32,482 bases of DNA from Bifidobacterium amazonense (GTDB lineage: Bacteria; Actinomycetota; Actinomycetes; Actinomycetales; Bifidobacteriaceae), in the NCBI RefSeq assembly GCF_018555435.2, contig NZ_JAFEJT020000035.1:1-32482 (forward strand), in the 5' to 3' direction. The position numbers and the translations under genes are program-made. Shown here one piece after another: positions 1 to 8,420 of this stretch; position 1 is the first letter of the stretch; every line of letters starts with the position of its first letter. The notes beneath the pieces are model-generated. The model made no database searches. It worked only from the letters and a program-made list of their open reading frames with translations, and was not told the DNA's origin.

Positions 1-77
1 CAGGCCGACGCACAGTCTTGGGAACCGGATACGCTGGTTGCCCGGCAAACCGTGGAAATCAAAGGAGTAGAGGAAGC

Positions 78-1874
78 ATGAGCCAGACGGCTTACAGAAC
101 ACATCATGCAACCGACGTCACCGAGGCGCTCGTCGGCCAGAAGGTGACCCTCGCCGGTTGGGTCGACCGTCGTCGTGACCACGGCGGCGTGGCCTTCATC
201 GATCTGCGCGACAACACCGGTCTGGTGCAGGTCGTGATCTACGACGAGGAGATGGCCCGTCCGCTGCGTTCCGAGTTCGTCATCCAGGTCACCGGCGAGG
301 TCCGTCTGCGCCCGGACGGCAACGAGAACACGCATCTGGCCACCGGCAAGATCGAGGTCGTGGCCGAGTCCATCGAGATTCTCGCCAAGTCCGACGCCCT
401 GCCGTTCCAGGTGTCCACCGCGCTCGAGAACGAGTCCGAGAACAAGCTTCCGGGCGAGGACGTGCGTCTCAAGTACCGTTACCTCGATCTGCGCCGTCCG
501 TCCATGCAGCACAACCTCAAGCTGCGCTCCGACATGGCTAAGGCCGCCCGCCACGCGCTCGAGGAGATGGACTTCACCGAGGTCGAGACCCCGACGTTCA
601 TCAAGTCCACGCCGGAAGGCGCCCGCGACTTCCTCGTGCCGGCCCGTCTGGTGCCGGGCTCGTGGTACGCGCTGCCGCAGTCCCCGCAGCTCCTCAAGCA
701 GCTGCTCATGGTCTCCGGCGTCGAGCGCTACTACCAGCTCGCCCGCTGCTACCGCGACGAGGACTTCCGCGCCGACCGCCAGCCCGAGTTCACCCAGCTC
801 GACATGGAGATGAGCTTCGTGGACCAGGAGGACGTGATGGCCATGGCCGAGAAGGTCATCGCCGCCATCTGGAAGGTCGCCGGCTACGACGTTCAGCTGC
901 CGCTGCCGCGCATCTCCTGGCAGGAGGCCATGGACAAGTACGGCTCCGACAAGCCGGATCTGCGCTTCGGCAACCCGCTGGTGGAGCTCACCGACTACTT
1001 CAAGAACACGCCGTTCCGTGTCTTCCAGGCCCCGTATGTGGGCGCCGTCGTCTTCAAGGGCGGCGCCGCCACCCCGCGCCGCCAGTTCGACGCGTGGCAG
1101 GAGTGGGCCAAGCAGCGCGGCGCCAAGGGCCTCGCGTACGTGGTCTTCGCCGAGGACGGGGAGCTCAAGGGCCCCGTCGCCAAGAACCTGTCCGACGAGG
1201 AGCGCGCGGGCCTGCGTGAGGCCGTCGGCGCCGAGCCGGGCGACGCGGTGTTCTTCGCCGCCGGCTCCCGCGAGTCCTCGCAGCTGCTGCTCGGCGCCGT
1301 GCGCGTCGAGCTTGCCCGCCGCGAGGGTCTGCTCGACCCGAAGAAGTTCGCCTTCACGTGGGTCGTTGACTTCCCGCTGTTCAAGCCGACCGACGATCCG
1401 GACGACGATGACGTGGCGGTCGGTCACTCCAAGTGGACCTCCATGCACCACCCGTTCACCATGCCGAGCAAGGACTGGATCGACAAGTTCGACCAGGATC
1501 CGGAGCACGCCATGTCCGACTCCTACGACATCGTCTGCAACGGCGAGGAGATGGGCGGCGGCTCGGTGCGTATCCACCGCGACGACATTCAGGACCGTGT
1601 CCTCAATGTCCTCGGCATCGGCCCGGACGAGGCCAAGGAGAAGTTCGGCTTCCTGCTCGACGCGTTCAAGTTCGGCGCCCCGCCGCACGCGGGCATCGCG
1701 CTCGGCTGGGACCGCACCGTCTCGATCCTGGCCGGCGCGGACACGATCCGCGACGTCATCGCCTTCCCGAAGGCGGGCGGCGGCCGCGACCCGCTGACCG
1801 GCGCCCCGGCTCCGATCACGGACGAGCAGCGCGCCGAGACCGGCGTCGACTACGACCCGGAGGACGAGGACTGA
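78..1874 (+). CDS. aspS: Aspartyl-tRNA synthetase
   Basis: Class II aminoacyl-tRNA synthetase that charges tRNA with aspartate in the cytoplasm; 598 residues, normal for bacterial AspRS. Visible are the N-terminal OB-fold anticodon-binding domain ([11 protein letters not shown], about residues 27-37), class II motif 2 ([19 protein letters not shown]), the central GAD-type insertion, and the C-terminal motif 3 region ([10 protein letters not shown]). The frame is open from position 18, but the ATG at 78 follows an AGGAAGC ribosome site and begins the conserved domain. His35 in RRRDHGG replaces the Leu of E. coli AspRS. In the family this His goes with non-discriminating enzymes that also make Asp-tRNA(Asn) for GatCAB, so that role is inferred. 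The upstream promoter lies outside or at the edge of the window. Confidence 0.97.
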   Translation: MSQTAYRTHHATDVTEALVGQKVTLAGWVDRRRDHGGVAFIDLRDNTGLVQVVIYDEEMARPLRSEFVIQVTGEVRLRPDGNENTHLATGKIEVVAESIEILAKSDALPFQVSTALENESENKLPGEDVRLKYRYLDLRRPSMQHNLKLRSDMAKAARHALEEMDFTEVETPTFIKSTPEGARDFLVPARLVPGSWYALPQSPQLLKQLLMVSGVERYYQLARCYRDEDFRADRQPEFTQLDMEMSFVDQEDVMAMAEKVIAAIWKVAGYDVQLPLPRISWQEAMDKYGSDKPDLRFGNPLVELTDYFKNTPFRVFQAPYVGAVVFKGGAATPRRQFDAWQEWAKQRGAKGLAYVVFAEDGELKGPVAKNLSDEERAGLREAVGAEPGDAVFFAAGSRESSQLLLGAVRVELARREGLLDPKKFAFTWVVDFPLFKPTDDPDDDDVAVGHSKWTSMHHPFTMPSKDWIDKFDQDPEHAMSDSYDIVCNGEEMGGGSVRIHRDDIQDRVLNVLGIGPDEAKEKFGFLLDAFKFGAPPHAGIALGWDRTVSILAGADTIRDVIAFPKAGGGRDPLTGAPAPITDEQRAETGVDYDPEDED

Positions 1875-1955
1875 GCGTTCGCGTTCCGTTCCCCGGCCAT
1901 CCGGTCGGTGTGAGTCGCATGGCCGGCGCTGACCGCAACGGTATTGACTGACGGC

Positions 1956-2000
1956 AAGGCCCCGTCGGGTTCGCTTGATCGCGGATCCGACGGGGCCTTT
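1956..2000 (+). terminator. Hairpin terminator after aspS
   Basis: Arms at 1956-1968 and 1987-1999 are perfectly complementary (AAGGCCCCGTCGG). The stem extends inward with G-T pairs to a six-base loop at 1975-1980. Only a short T-run follows. It closes the aspS transcript before the regulator gene. Confidence 0.75.
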
Positions 2001-2111
2001 GCCATGCTCGGCTCGGATGCGGGCATATGCGGTCGCGCTCGAGTGCGTCGGTCGCGTTCTCCGGTGGCGCTGTGTGGCACCGTGTGACGCCGTGGGCGAA
2101 TGCCGTCATGA

Positions 2112-2132
2112 TATATGTCGAAACGATATATA
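2112..2132. promoter_or_regulatory. PadR-type operator and promoter
   Basis: TATATGTCG-AAA-CGATATATA is an inverted repeat with 8 of 9 arm positions matching. It covers the region just before the regulator start and overlaps a -10-like TATACT at 2129-2134. PadR proteins usually bind such AT-rich palindromes and repress their own gene, so autoregulation is inferred. Confidence 0.55.
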
Positions 2133-2141
2133 CTGAACCGC

Positions 2142-2690
2142 ATGAGCCTGATCGAGATGATGATTCTGGGATTCCTGTCCGAGCGTTCCATGTGCGGCTA
2201 CGAGTTGCGCAAGAAGATGGAACAGCTGCAGGGATATGCCCGTAGATTTAGCGACGGCGCGATCTACCCGGCGACCGGTCGTCTCGTCGAGGCCGGCCTG
2301 ATCTCCGAGGAATCGGAGATCCGCGACGGACGGCAGCGTCGGTTGTTCACGCTGCTCGACGCCGGTCGCGACAGGCTGATCGACGAACTGAAGAACACCA
2401 GCGGGTTCAATCTCACCGACTTCACGCGATGGACCGTCGTGCTCACGTTCCTGTCCGTCGTGCCGGACAAGGCCGATCGCGACGCGGTGCTGCGCCGGCG
2501 ATACGACTATCTGTCGCGCGGCGACGTCCACTATTTCTACTGCGACGCCGGCCACCCGCTGCCGGCCGAGCGGATCGACGATCCGTACCGTCGCGGACTC
2601 ATCTCAGTGCACACCGCCATCCATGCCGCGGAACTCGACTGGCTGCGCGACATGCTCGGCATCGCCGATGACCGCGCCGGTCTCGACTGA
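2142..2690 (+). CDS. PadR-family transcriptional regulator
   Basis: Winged-helix regulator of 182 residues. The N-terminus, [14 protein letters not shown] followed by [10 protein letters not shown] and [17 protein letters not shown], is the PadR helix-turn-helix and wing. The C-terminal half (about residues 95-180) is helical and corresponds to the PadR dimerisation domain. The frame opens at an ATG at 2115, but that codon lies inside the palindrome. The ATG at 2142 begins the usual PadR N-terminus and sits 7 bases after TATACT, so a leaderless mRNA is likely; no Shine-Dalgarno is visible. The effector and targets are unknown. No transporter gene sits beside it, although PadR-controlled exporters are common in this phylum. 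Confidence 0.85.
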   Translation: MSLIEMMILGFLSERSMCGYELRKKMEQLQGYARRFSDGAIYPATGRLVEAGLISEESEIRDGRQRRLFTLLDAGRDRLIDELKNTSGFNLTDFTRWTVVLTFLSVVPDKADRDAVLRRRYDYLSRGDVHYFYCDAGHPLPAERIDDPYRRGLISVHTAIHAAELDWLRDMLGIADDRAGLD

Positions 2691-2869
2691 CCTGGCCCAC
2701 GCCGCCCCGACGCGACATGCGAACCGGTCGCCAAGAACGCCATCCCCGCTGCGGCGGCCGGCCGGTCCGCCCGCTTCGCCGGCTGCAGTCGCCGGTCCGC
2801 GGTCCTGTAGCCCGCCCTGCGTACAGTTGGAACGTACTTATTGTGTTTTTTCCGCTTTCGGAGGTTCTT

Positions 2870-3367
2870 ATGGCAGACGGCAAGCCCGAAGTGGCAGTCA
2901 TCATGGGATCGGCGAGCGATTGGGAGACGATGAAGCACGCATGCGACATCCTCGACCAGTTCGGCGTGCCCTATCACAAGCAGGTCATCTCCGCCCACCG
3001 TACGCCCGAACTCATGGGCGAATTCGCGCACAACGCGCGCGGCAACGGCTTCAAGGTTATCATCGCCGGCGCCGGCGGTGCGGCCCACCTGCCCGGCATG
3101 GTCGCAGCCCAGACCACGCTGCCGGTCATCGGCGTTCCGGTGCGCTCCCACGCCCTCTCCGGCTGGGACTCGCTGCTGTCCATCGTGCAGATGCCCGGCG
3201 GCATCCCGGTCGCCACCACGGCGGTCGGCAACTCGGGCGCGACCAATGCCGGCCTGCTCGCGGTGCAGATCCTCTCCACCAACGACGAGCGGCTCGCGAA
3301 TGCGCTGCAGGAATATCGTGACGGACTCAAGGAAAAGGTGGCTGAATCCAATGCCCAGCTTGTCTGA
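2870..3367 (+). CDS. purE: N5-carboxyaminoimidazole ribonucleotide mutase
   Basis: Class I PurE, 165 residues, converts N5-CAIR to CAIR in de novo IMP synthesis. Diagnostic segments are [11 protein letters not shown] (substrate phosphate loop), SAHRTPELM (catalytic His) and [12 protein letters not shown], with [11 protein letters not shown] further on. The ATG at 2870 follows GGAGG at a suitable distance; upstream in-frame codons have no PurE homology. The stop codon lies inside purK (17-base overlap), so the two are translationally coupled and work together: PurK makes N5-CAIR, PurE rearranges it. The preceding 179 bases hold no other gene, and no clear PurR box was seen. Confidence 0.97.
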   Translation: MADGKPEVAVIMGSASDWETMKHACDILDQFGVPYHKQVISAHRTPELMGEFAHNARGNGFKVIIAGAGGAAHLPGMVAAQTTLPVIGVPVRSHALSGWDSLLSIVQMPGGIPVATTAVGNSGATNAGLLAVQILSTNDERLANALQEYRDGLKEKVAESNAQLV

Positions 3368-4520
3368 GGAAACGCACGGCGCGGTCAAGATGCTGCAGCC
3401 GGGGGCCACGATCGGCATCATCGGCGGCGGCCAGCTCGGCCGCATGATGGCTCTGAGCGCCAAGTACATGGGCTTCCGCATCGGCGTGCTCGACCCGACC
3501 CCCGACTGTCCGACCGCGCAGGTGGCCGACTTCCAGATCGTCGGCGAATACGACGACAAGACCGCCATTCACGATCTGGCCGAAAAGTCCGACGTGCTCA
3601 CCTACGAGTTCGAGAACGTCGACGCCGAGGCGATCGACGAGGTGCGCCATCTCGTCGCCGCGCCGCAGGGCACCGACCTGCTGCGCGTCACGCAGGATCG
3701 TGTGCACGAGAAGACGTTCATCAACGAGCACGGCACCGAAACCGCGCCGTGGCGCGAGGTCAACGACTTCGACGAGCTCGAGGCCGCGATCGACGAGCTG
3801 CACTATCCGTGCGTGCTCAAGACCCGTTCCGGCGGCTACGACGGCCACGGCCAGCACGTGCTGAGGAACGACGCCGACCTTGAGAAGATCCGTGCGCGCG
3901 GCGACCGCGGCGGCGGCTTCCCGCCGTCCATCCTCGAAGGATTCGTCGACTTCGCGTTCGAGGCGAGCATCCTCGTGTCCGGCAACGGCGAGCAGTACGT
4001 CACGTTCCCGATCGTGCGCAACGATCACCGCAACAACATCCTGCACATGACGATCGCACCGGCCGAGGTCAGCCCCGAGATCGCCAAGGCCGCGCACGAG
4101 CTCGCGCTGCGTCTGGCGAAGGGCTTCGAACTGGCGGGCACGCTCGCCATCGAGCTGTTCGTCACCAAGGACAACCGGGTGATCGTCAACGAGCTCGCGC
4201 CGCGTCCGCACAACTCCGGCCACTACACGATCGAAGCGTGCTCGATCGACCAGTTCGACGCGCACATCCGCGGCATCGCCGGCTGGCCGCTCATCCAGCC
4301 CAAGCTGCTGAGCCCGGCCGTCATGGTCAACGTGCTCGGCCAGCACGTGCTGCCGACCCGCGCGCAGATCGCCACGCACCCCGAATGGAACGTGCACGAC
4401 TACGGCAAGGCGCAGTTGCGCCATAACCGCAAGATGGGCCACATCACCGTGCTCACCGACGACACGGCCGCCACGGTGGCCGCGCTCGAGGCGACCGGCT
4501 GCTGGGACGATCTGAAATAG
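3351..4520 (+). CDS. purK: N5-carboxyaminoimidazole ribonucleotide synthase
   Basis: ATP-grasp enzyme, 389 residues, that carboxylates AIR with ATP and bicarbonate to N5-CAIR. It shows the N-terminal nucleotide-fold signature [20 protein letters not shown], the ATP-grasp loop [14 protein letters not shown] and the metal-binding segment [19 protein letters not shown]. The ATG at 3351 overlaps the end of purE by 17 bases and has AAGG upstream. A second possible ATG at 3390 (MLQPGATIG) lies nearer the conserved fold and cannot be excluded. It forms a two-gene operon with purE and is followed by a strong hairpin. Confidence 0.96.
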   Translation: MPSLSEETHGAVKMLQPGATIGIIGGGQLGRMMALSAKYMGFRIGVLDPTPDCPTAQVADFQIVGEYDDKTAIHDLAEKSDVLTYEFENVDAEAIDEVRHLVAAPQGTDLLRVTQDRVHEKTFINEHGTETAPWREVNDFDELEAAIDELHYPCVLKTRSGGYDGHGQHVLRNDADLEKIRARGDRGGGFPPSILEGFVDFAFEASILVSGNGEQYVTFPIVRNDHRNNILHMTIAPAEVSPEIAKAAHELALRLAKGFELAGTLAIELFVTKDNRVIVNELAPRPHNSGHYTIEACSIDQFDAHIRGIAGWPLIQPKLLSPAVMVNVLGQHVLPTRAQIATHPEWNVHDYGKAQLRHNRKMGHITVLTDDTAATVAALEATGCWDDLK

Positions 4521-4525
4521 CGGTC

Positions 4526-4570
4526 CTCCGGTTCCCGGAATCGCCCATGCGGCGGTCCCGGGAACCGGGG
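4526..4570 (+). terminator. Hairpin terminator after purK
   Basis: Arms 4526-4538 and 4558-4570 pair over 13 positions around CCGGTTCCCGG, with one T-G pair. No long T-run follows, so termination efficiency is uncertain. It separates purEK from the ileS leader. Confidence 0.65.
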
Positions 4571-4580
4571 AAGACGTCGT

Positions 4581-4917
4581 GCTATGCTGAGCGGCGTTGT
4601 AGGGCAGTGATCCGTTATCAGCGGGGAGCCTTCGGAAGAACAGTGCGAGCCGGCACGGCCTGCGCTCAGTAGAACCGACGGGATCGGCCCGAGACAGCCG
4701 AAACTCAAGCGGTCGTCTTCGCACGGACTTCCCGGGCGGGCGGCGACAAGCGAGGTGGTACCGCGGTGGCAGGCCGTCGTCCGTAAGGTCGAGAGCAGTC
4801 AGTCATCGTCCTCGTAGGCAGGAATGACACTGATCGTCATGCCCGGCCGCGAGGCTCGCGCATGGCACGTCAATCGTCAGTCCTGTAGGACAGAGCAACA
4901 CATTGACGAGGAGAACC
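4581..4917 (+). promoter_or_regulatory. T-box riboswitch leader of ileS
   Basis: Leader that senses uncharged tRNA-Ile. The conserved T-box AGGTGGTACCGCGG lies at 4753-4766; its UGGU (4756-4759) can pair with an ACCA 3' end, as expected for tRNA-Ile. Two ATC (Ile) triplets, at 4610-4612 and 4617-4619, are specifier candidates; the second is followed by A, as is usual. The region between folds into short GC stems (for example around GAGCCTTCGG at 4625). TCCTCGT at 4809-4815 is complementary to ACGAGGA of the ileS ribosome site (4906-4912), suggesting control of translation, as known for actinobacterial ileS T-boxes. A -10-like TATGCT lies near 4583. Confidence 0.88.
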
Positions 4918-7900
4918 ATGGTGAGCGAAACCACCAATCATGTGTATCCCAAGGCGAACGAGGGTGGCGAAACCGCAACCGTCGCGCCGAACCCGAGCTT
5001 CCCGAACATGGAGGAGACCGTCCTCGACTATTGGGACAAGGACGACACGTTCCAGAAGTCGGTCGAACGCCGCCCCTCCGGCGACCACAGCCAGAACGAG
5101 TTCGTGTTCTTCGACGGCCCGCCGTTCGCCAACGGCCTGCCGCACTACGGCCACCTGCTGACCGGCTACGCGAAGGACGTGATCCCGCGTTACCAGACCA
5201 TGAAGGGCCACAAGGTCAACCGTGTGTTCGGTTGGGACACGCACGGCCTGCCCGCTGAGCTCGAGGCGCAGAAGGAGCTGGGTATCGATTCGGTCGCGCA
5301 GATCGAAGAGATGGGCATTGACAAGTTCAACGACGCCTGCCGCGCGAGCGTTTTGAAGTACACGCACGAATGGCAGGATTACGTGCACCGTCAGGCCCGC
5401 TGGGTCGACTTCGAGCACGGCTACAAGACGCTCAACATCCCGTACATGGAGTCCGTGATGTGGGCGTTCAAGCAGCTGTACGAGAAGGGTCTCGCCTACC
5501 AGGGCTACCGCGTGCTGCCGTACTGCCCGAAGGATCAGACGCCGCTTTCCGCGCACGAGCTGCGCATGGACGCGGACGTGTATCAGGATCGCCAGGACAC
5601 CACTGTTTCTGTTGCCGTCAAGATGCGCGACGAGGACGCCTACGCCGTCTTCTGGACCACCACGCCGTGGACCGTGCCCACCAACTCCGCGATCGTCGCC
5701 GGCGCGGACATCGACTACGTCGAGGTCGAGCCGACCGAAGGCAAGTTCGCCGGCAAGAAGTTCTACCTCGGCAAGGACCTGCTGCCGCACTACACCAAGG
5801 AACTCGGCGAAGACTACAAGGTCGTGCGTGAGCTCAAGGGCTCCGAACTGGCCGGCCGCCGCTACTGGCCCGTCTTCCCGTACTTCGCGGGCGAGAAGGC
5901 CGAAAGCGAAGGCAACGTGCCCGGCCCGAACGGCTACACGATCTTCACCGCGGATTACGTCGACACCGTCGAAGGTACCGGCCTCGTGCATCAGGCACCT
6001 TACGGCGAAGACGATATGAACACCCTCAACGCGCACGGCATCAAGAGCACTGACGTGCTCGACAACGGCTGCAACTTCACCTCGCAGTGCCCGGATTATG
6101 AGGGCCTGTTCGTGTTCGACGCGAACCTGCCGATCCTGCGCAACCTGCGCGCCGGCGACGGTCCGCTCGCGTCGATCCCCGAAGAGCATCGCGCGATCCT
6201 CTTCCAGGAGAAGAGCTACGTGCACTCCTACCCGCACTGCTGGCGCTGTGCCACGCCGCTGATCTACAAGCCGGTGTCCTCCTGGTTCGTCTCCGTCACC
6301 AAGATCAAGCCGCGTCTGCTGGAGCTCAACCAGCAGATCAACTGGATCCCGGAGAACGTCAAGGACGGCCAGTTCGGCAAGTGGCTCGCCAACGCGCGCG
6401 ACTGGTCGATCTCCCGCAACCGTTTCTGGGGCTCGCCGATCCCGGTGTGGGTGAGCGACGACCCGAAGTACCCGCGCGTCGACGTGTACGGTTCGCTCGA
6501 GGAGCTGAAGAACGACTTCGGCGACTACCCGCGCGACAAGGACGGCAACATCAACATGCACCGTCCGTGGATCGACAACCTGACCCGCGTCAACCCGGAC
6601 GATCCGACCGGCAAGTCGCACATGCACCGCATCACCGACGTGCTCGACTGCTGGTTCGAATCCGGCTCCATGTCGTTCGCGCAGTTCCACTACCCGTTCG
6701 AGAACAAGGAGAAGTTCGAGCAGCACTTCCCGGCCGACTACATCGTCGAATACATCGGTCAGACCCGCGGCTGGTTCTATCTGCTGCACGTCATGGCGAC
6801 CGCGCTGTTCGACCGTCCGGCGTTCAAGAACGTGATCTGCCACGGCATCGTGCTCGGCTCCGACGGTCAGAAGATGTCGAAGCACCTCAGGAACTACCCG
6901 GACGTCAACGGCGTGTTCGACAAGTACGGTTCCGACGCGATGCGTTGGTTCCTCATGTCCTCGCCGATCCTGCGCGGCGGCAACCTGATCGTCACCGCCG
7001 AGGGCATCCGCGACACGGTCCGTCAGGTCATGCTGCCGGTGTGGAGCTCCTACTACTTCTTCACGCTGTACGCCAACGCCGCCAACAAGGGCGCCGGCTT
7101 CGACGCGCGCGCCCTGCGTGCGGACGAGGTCGAGGCCTTGCCGGAGATGGATCGCTACCTGCTGGCCCGCACGCGCCGACTGGTCGAGAAGGTGCAGAAG
7201 TCGCTCGACGCGTTCGCGATCTCCGACGCCTGCGACGCGGCCGCCGACTTCATCGACGTGCTCACCAACTGGTACATCCGCAACACCCGCGACCGCTTCT
7301 GGAACGAGGATGCGAACGCGTTCAACACGCTGTACACCGTGCTTGAGGTGTTCATGCGCGTGCTCGCGCCGCTCGCCCCGATGGAGGCCGAATCCGTGTG
7401 GCGCGGACTCACCGGCGGTGAATCCGTGCATCTGGCCGACTGGCCGTTCCTTGTTTCCGAGGAGACTGGTGAGGCTACGGAGCTGGGCCGCGTGCTGGCC
7501 GACGACGCGAAGCTGGTCAACGCGATGGAGAAGGTGCGCGAGGTCGTCTCGGGCACGCTCTCGCTGCGCAAGGCCGAGCAGATCCGCGTGCGTCAGCCGC
7601 TCGCCAAGCTCACCGTCGTGGTCGAGGACGTGGCCGACGTCGAGGCGTACGCCGAAGTGCTCAAGTCCGAGCTCAACGTGAAGGACATCGAGTTCTGCAC
7701 GATGGAGGACGCCGGTACGAAGGGCCTCAAGATCGTGCACCAGCTGCGCGTCAATGCGCGTGCGGCCGGTCCGCGCCTCGGCAAGCAGGTCCAGTTCGCG
7801 ATCAAGGCGTCCAAGACCGGTGCATGGCATGTCGATGCCGCCACCGGCGCCCCGGTCGTTGAGACCCCGAACGGTGAGGTCGCGCTCGTCGAAGGCGAGT

Positions 7901-8250
7901 ACGAGCTGATCAACCGCGTGGAGGAGGAGAACGCCGCGGAAGCCGCGACGTCCGTGTCCGCAGCCCTCCCGACCGGCGGCTTCGTGATCCTCGACACCGC
8001 GTTGACCGACGATCTGATCGCCGAAGGCTACGCGCGCGACGCGATCCGCGCCGTGCAGGACGCCCGTAAGGACGCCGGCCTCGACATCGCCGACCGCATC
8101 AGCCTCACGCTGACCGCGCCGGCCGCCGATGCGCCGAAGCTCGAACAGTTCCGCGACCTCATCGCGCACGAGACCCTCGCCGAAGGCGGCGTCGAGATCG
8201 TCGCCGATGCGGACGCCAAGGAGCTGGGCGTGAGCGTCGTTAAGGCGTGA
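4918..8250 (+). CDS. ileS: Isoleucyl-tRNA synthetase, eukaryote-like type
   Basis: Class I aminoacyl-tRNA synthetase of 1110 residues charging tRNA-Ile. The HIGH motif is HYGH (residues 76-79, in ANGLPHYGHLLTGY), the editing domain includes TTPWTVPTNSAI, and the KMSKS motif is KMSKH followed by LRNYPD (652 onward). The long chain and KMSKxLxNYPD form are those of the eukaryote-like IleRS class, which in other bacteria confers low mupirocin sensitivity. AGGAG at 4909-4913 is 4 bases before ATG 4918 and 7 before GTG 4921, so the GTG may be the true start. The T-box leader upstream controls it, and a strong hairpin follows. Confidence 0.96.
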   Translation: MVSETTNHVYPKANEGGETATVAPNPSFPNMEETVLDYWDKDDTFQKSVERRPSGDHSQNEFVFFDGPPFANGLPHYGHLLTGYAKDVIPRYQTMKGHKVNRVFGWDTHGLPAELEAQKELGIDSVAQIEEMGIDKFNDACRASVLKYTHEWQDYVHRQARWVDFEHGYKTLNIPYMESVMWAFKQLYEKGLAYQGYRVLPYCPKDQTPLSAHELRMDADVYQDRQDTTVSVAVKMRDEDAYAVFWTTTPWTVPTNSAIVAGADIDYVEVEPTEGKFAGKKFYLGKDLLPHYTKELGEDYKVVRELKGSELAGRRYWPVFPYFAGEKAESEGNVPGPNGYTIFTADYVDTVEGTGLVHQAPYGEDDMNTLNAHGIKSTDVLDNGCNFTSQCPDYEGLFVFDANLPILRNLRAGDGPLASIPEEHRAILFQEKSYVHSYPHCWRCATPLIYKPVSSWFVSVTKIKPRLLELNQQINWIPENVKDGQFGKWLANARDWSISRNRFWGSPIPVWVSDDPKYPRVDVYGSLEELKNDFGDYPRDKDGNINMHRPWIDNLTRVNPDDPTGKSHMHRITDVLDCWFESGSMSFAQFHYPFENKEKFEQHFPADYIVEYIGQTRGWFYLLHVMATALFDRPAFKNVICHGIVLGSDGQKMSKHLRNYPDVNGVFDKYGSDAMRWFLMSSPILRGGNLIVTAEGIRDTVRQVMLPVWSSYYFFTLYANAANKGAGFDARALRADEVEALPEMDRYLLARTRRLVEKVQKSLDAFAISDACDAAADFIDVLTNWYIRNTRDRFWNEDANAFNTLYTVLEVFMRVLAPLAPMEAESVWRGLTGGESVHLADWPFLVSEETGEATELGRVLADDAKLVNAMEKVREVVSGTLSLRKAEQIRVRQPLAKLTVVVEDVADVEAYAEVLKSELNVKDIEFCTMEDAGTKGLKIVHQLRVNARAAGPRLGKQVQFAIKASKTGAWHVDAATGAPVVETPNGEVALVEGEYELINRVEEENAAEAATSVSAALPTGGFVILDTALTDDLIAEGYARDAIRAVQDARKDAGLDIADRISLTLTAPAADAPKLEQFRDLIAHETLAEGGVEIVADADAKELGVSVVKA

Positions 8251-8285
8251 TGTGATCGGCGCACATAACGTGCTCTGATCAGGTC

Positions 8286-8318
8286 TGGGGGCAAGCCGGA
8301 TATGACGGCTTGCCCCCA
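8286..8318 (+). terminator. Hairpin terminator after ileS
   Basis: TGGGGGCAAGCCG and CGGCTTGCCCCCA form a perfect 13-bp stem with a 7-base loop. The sequence then continues AATGTTGT. It ends ileS transcription before the CRISPR locus. Confidence 0.85.
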
Positions 8319-8420
8319 ATGTTGTAGTGGTGTGACTGGCACGCCCTATGCTGGCGGTAAGGGATAGAACTCGTATATGTGCAGAGTGAATCCGCTCGGT
8401 CCAAGACAAAGGAGTCATTG

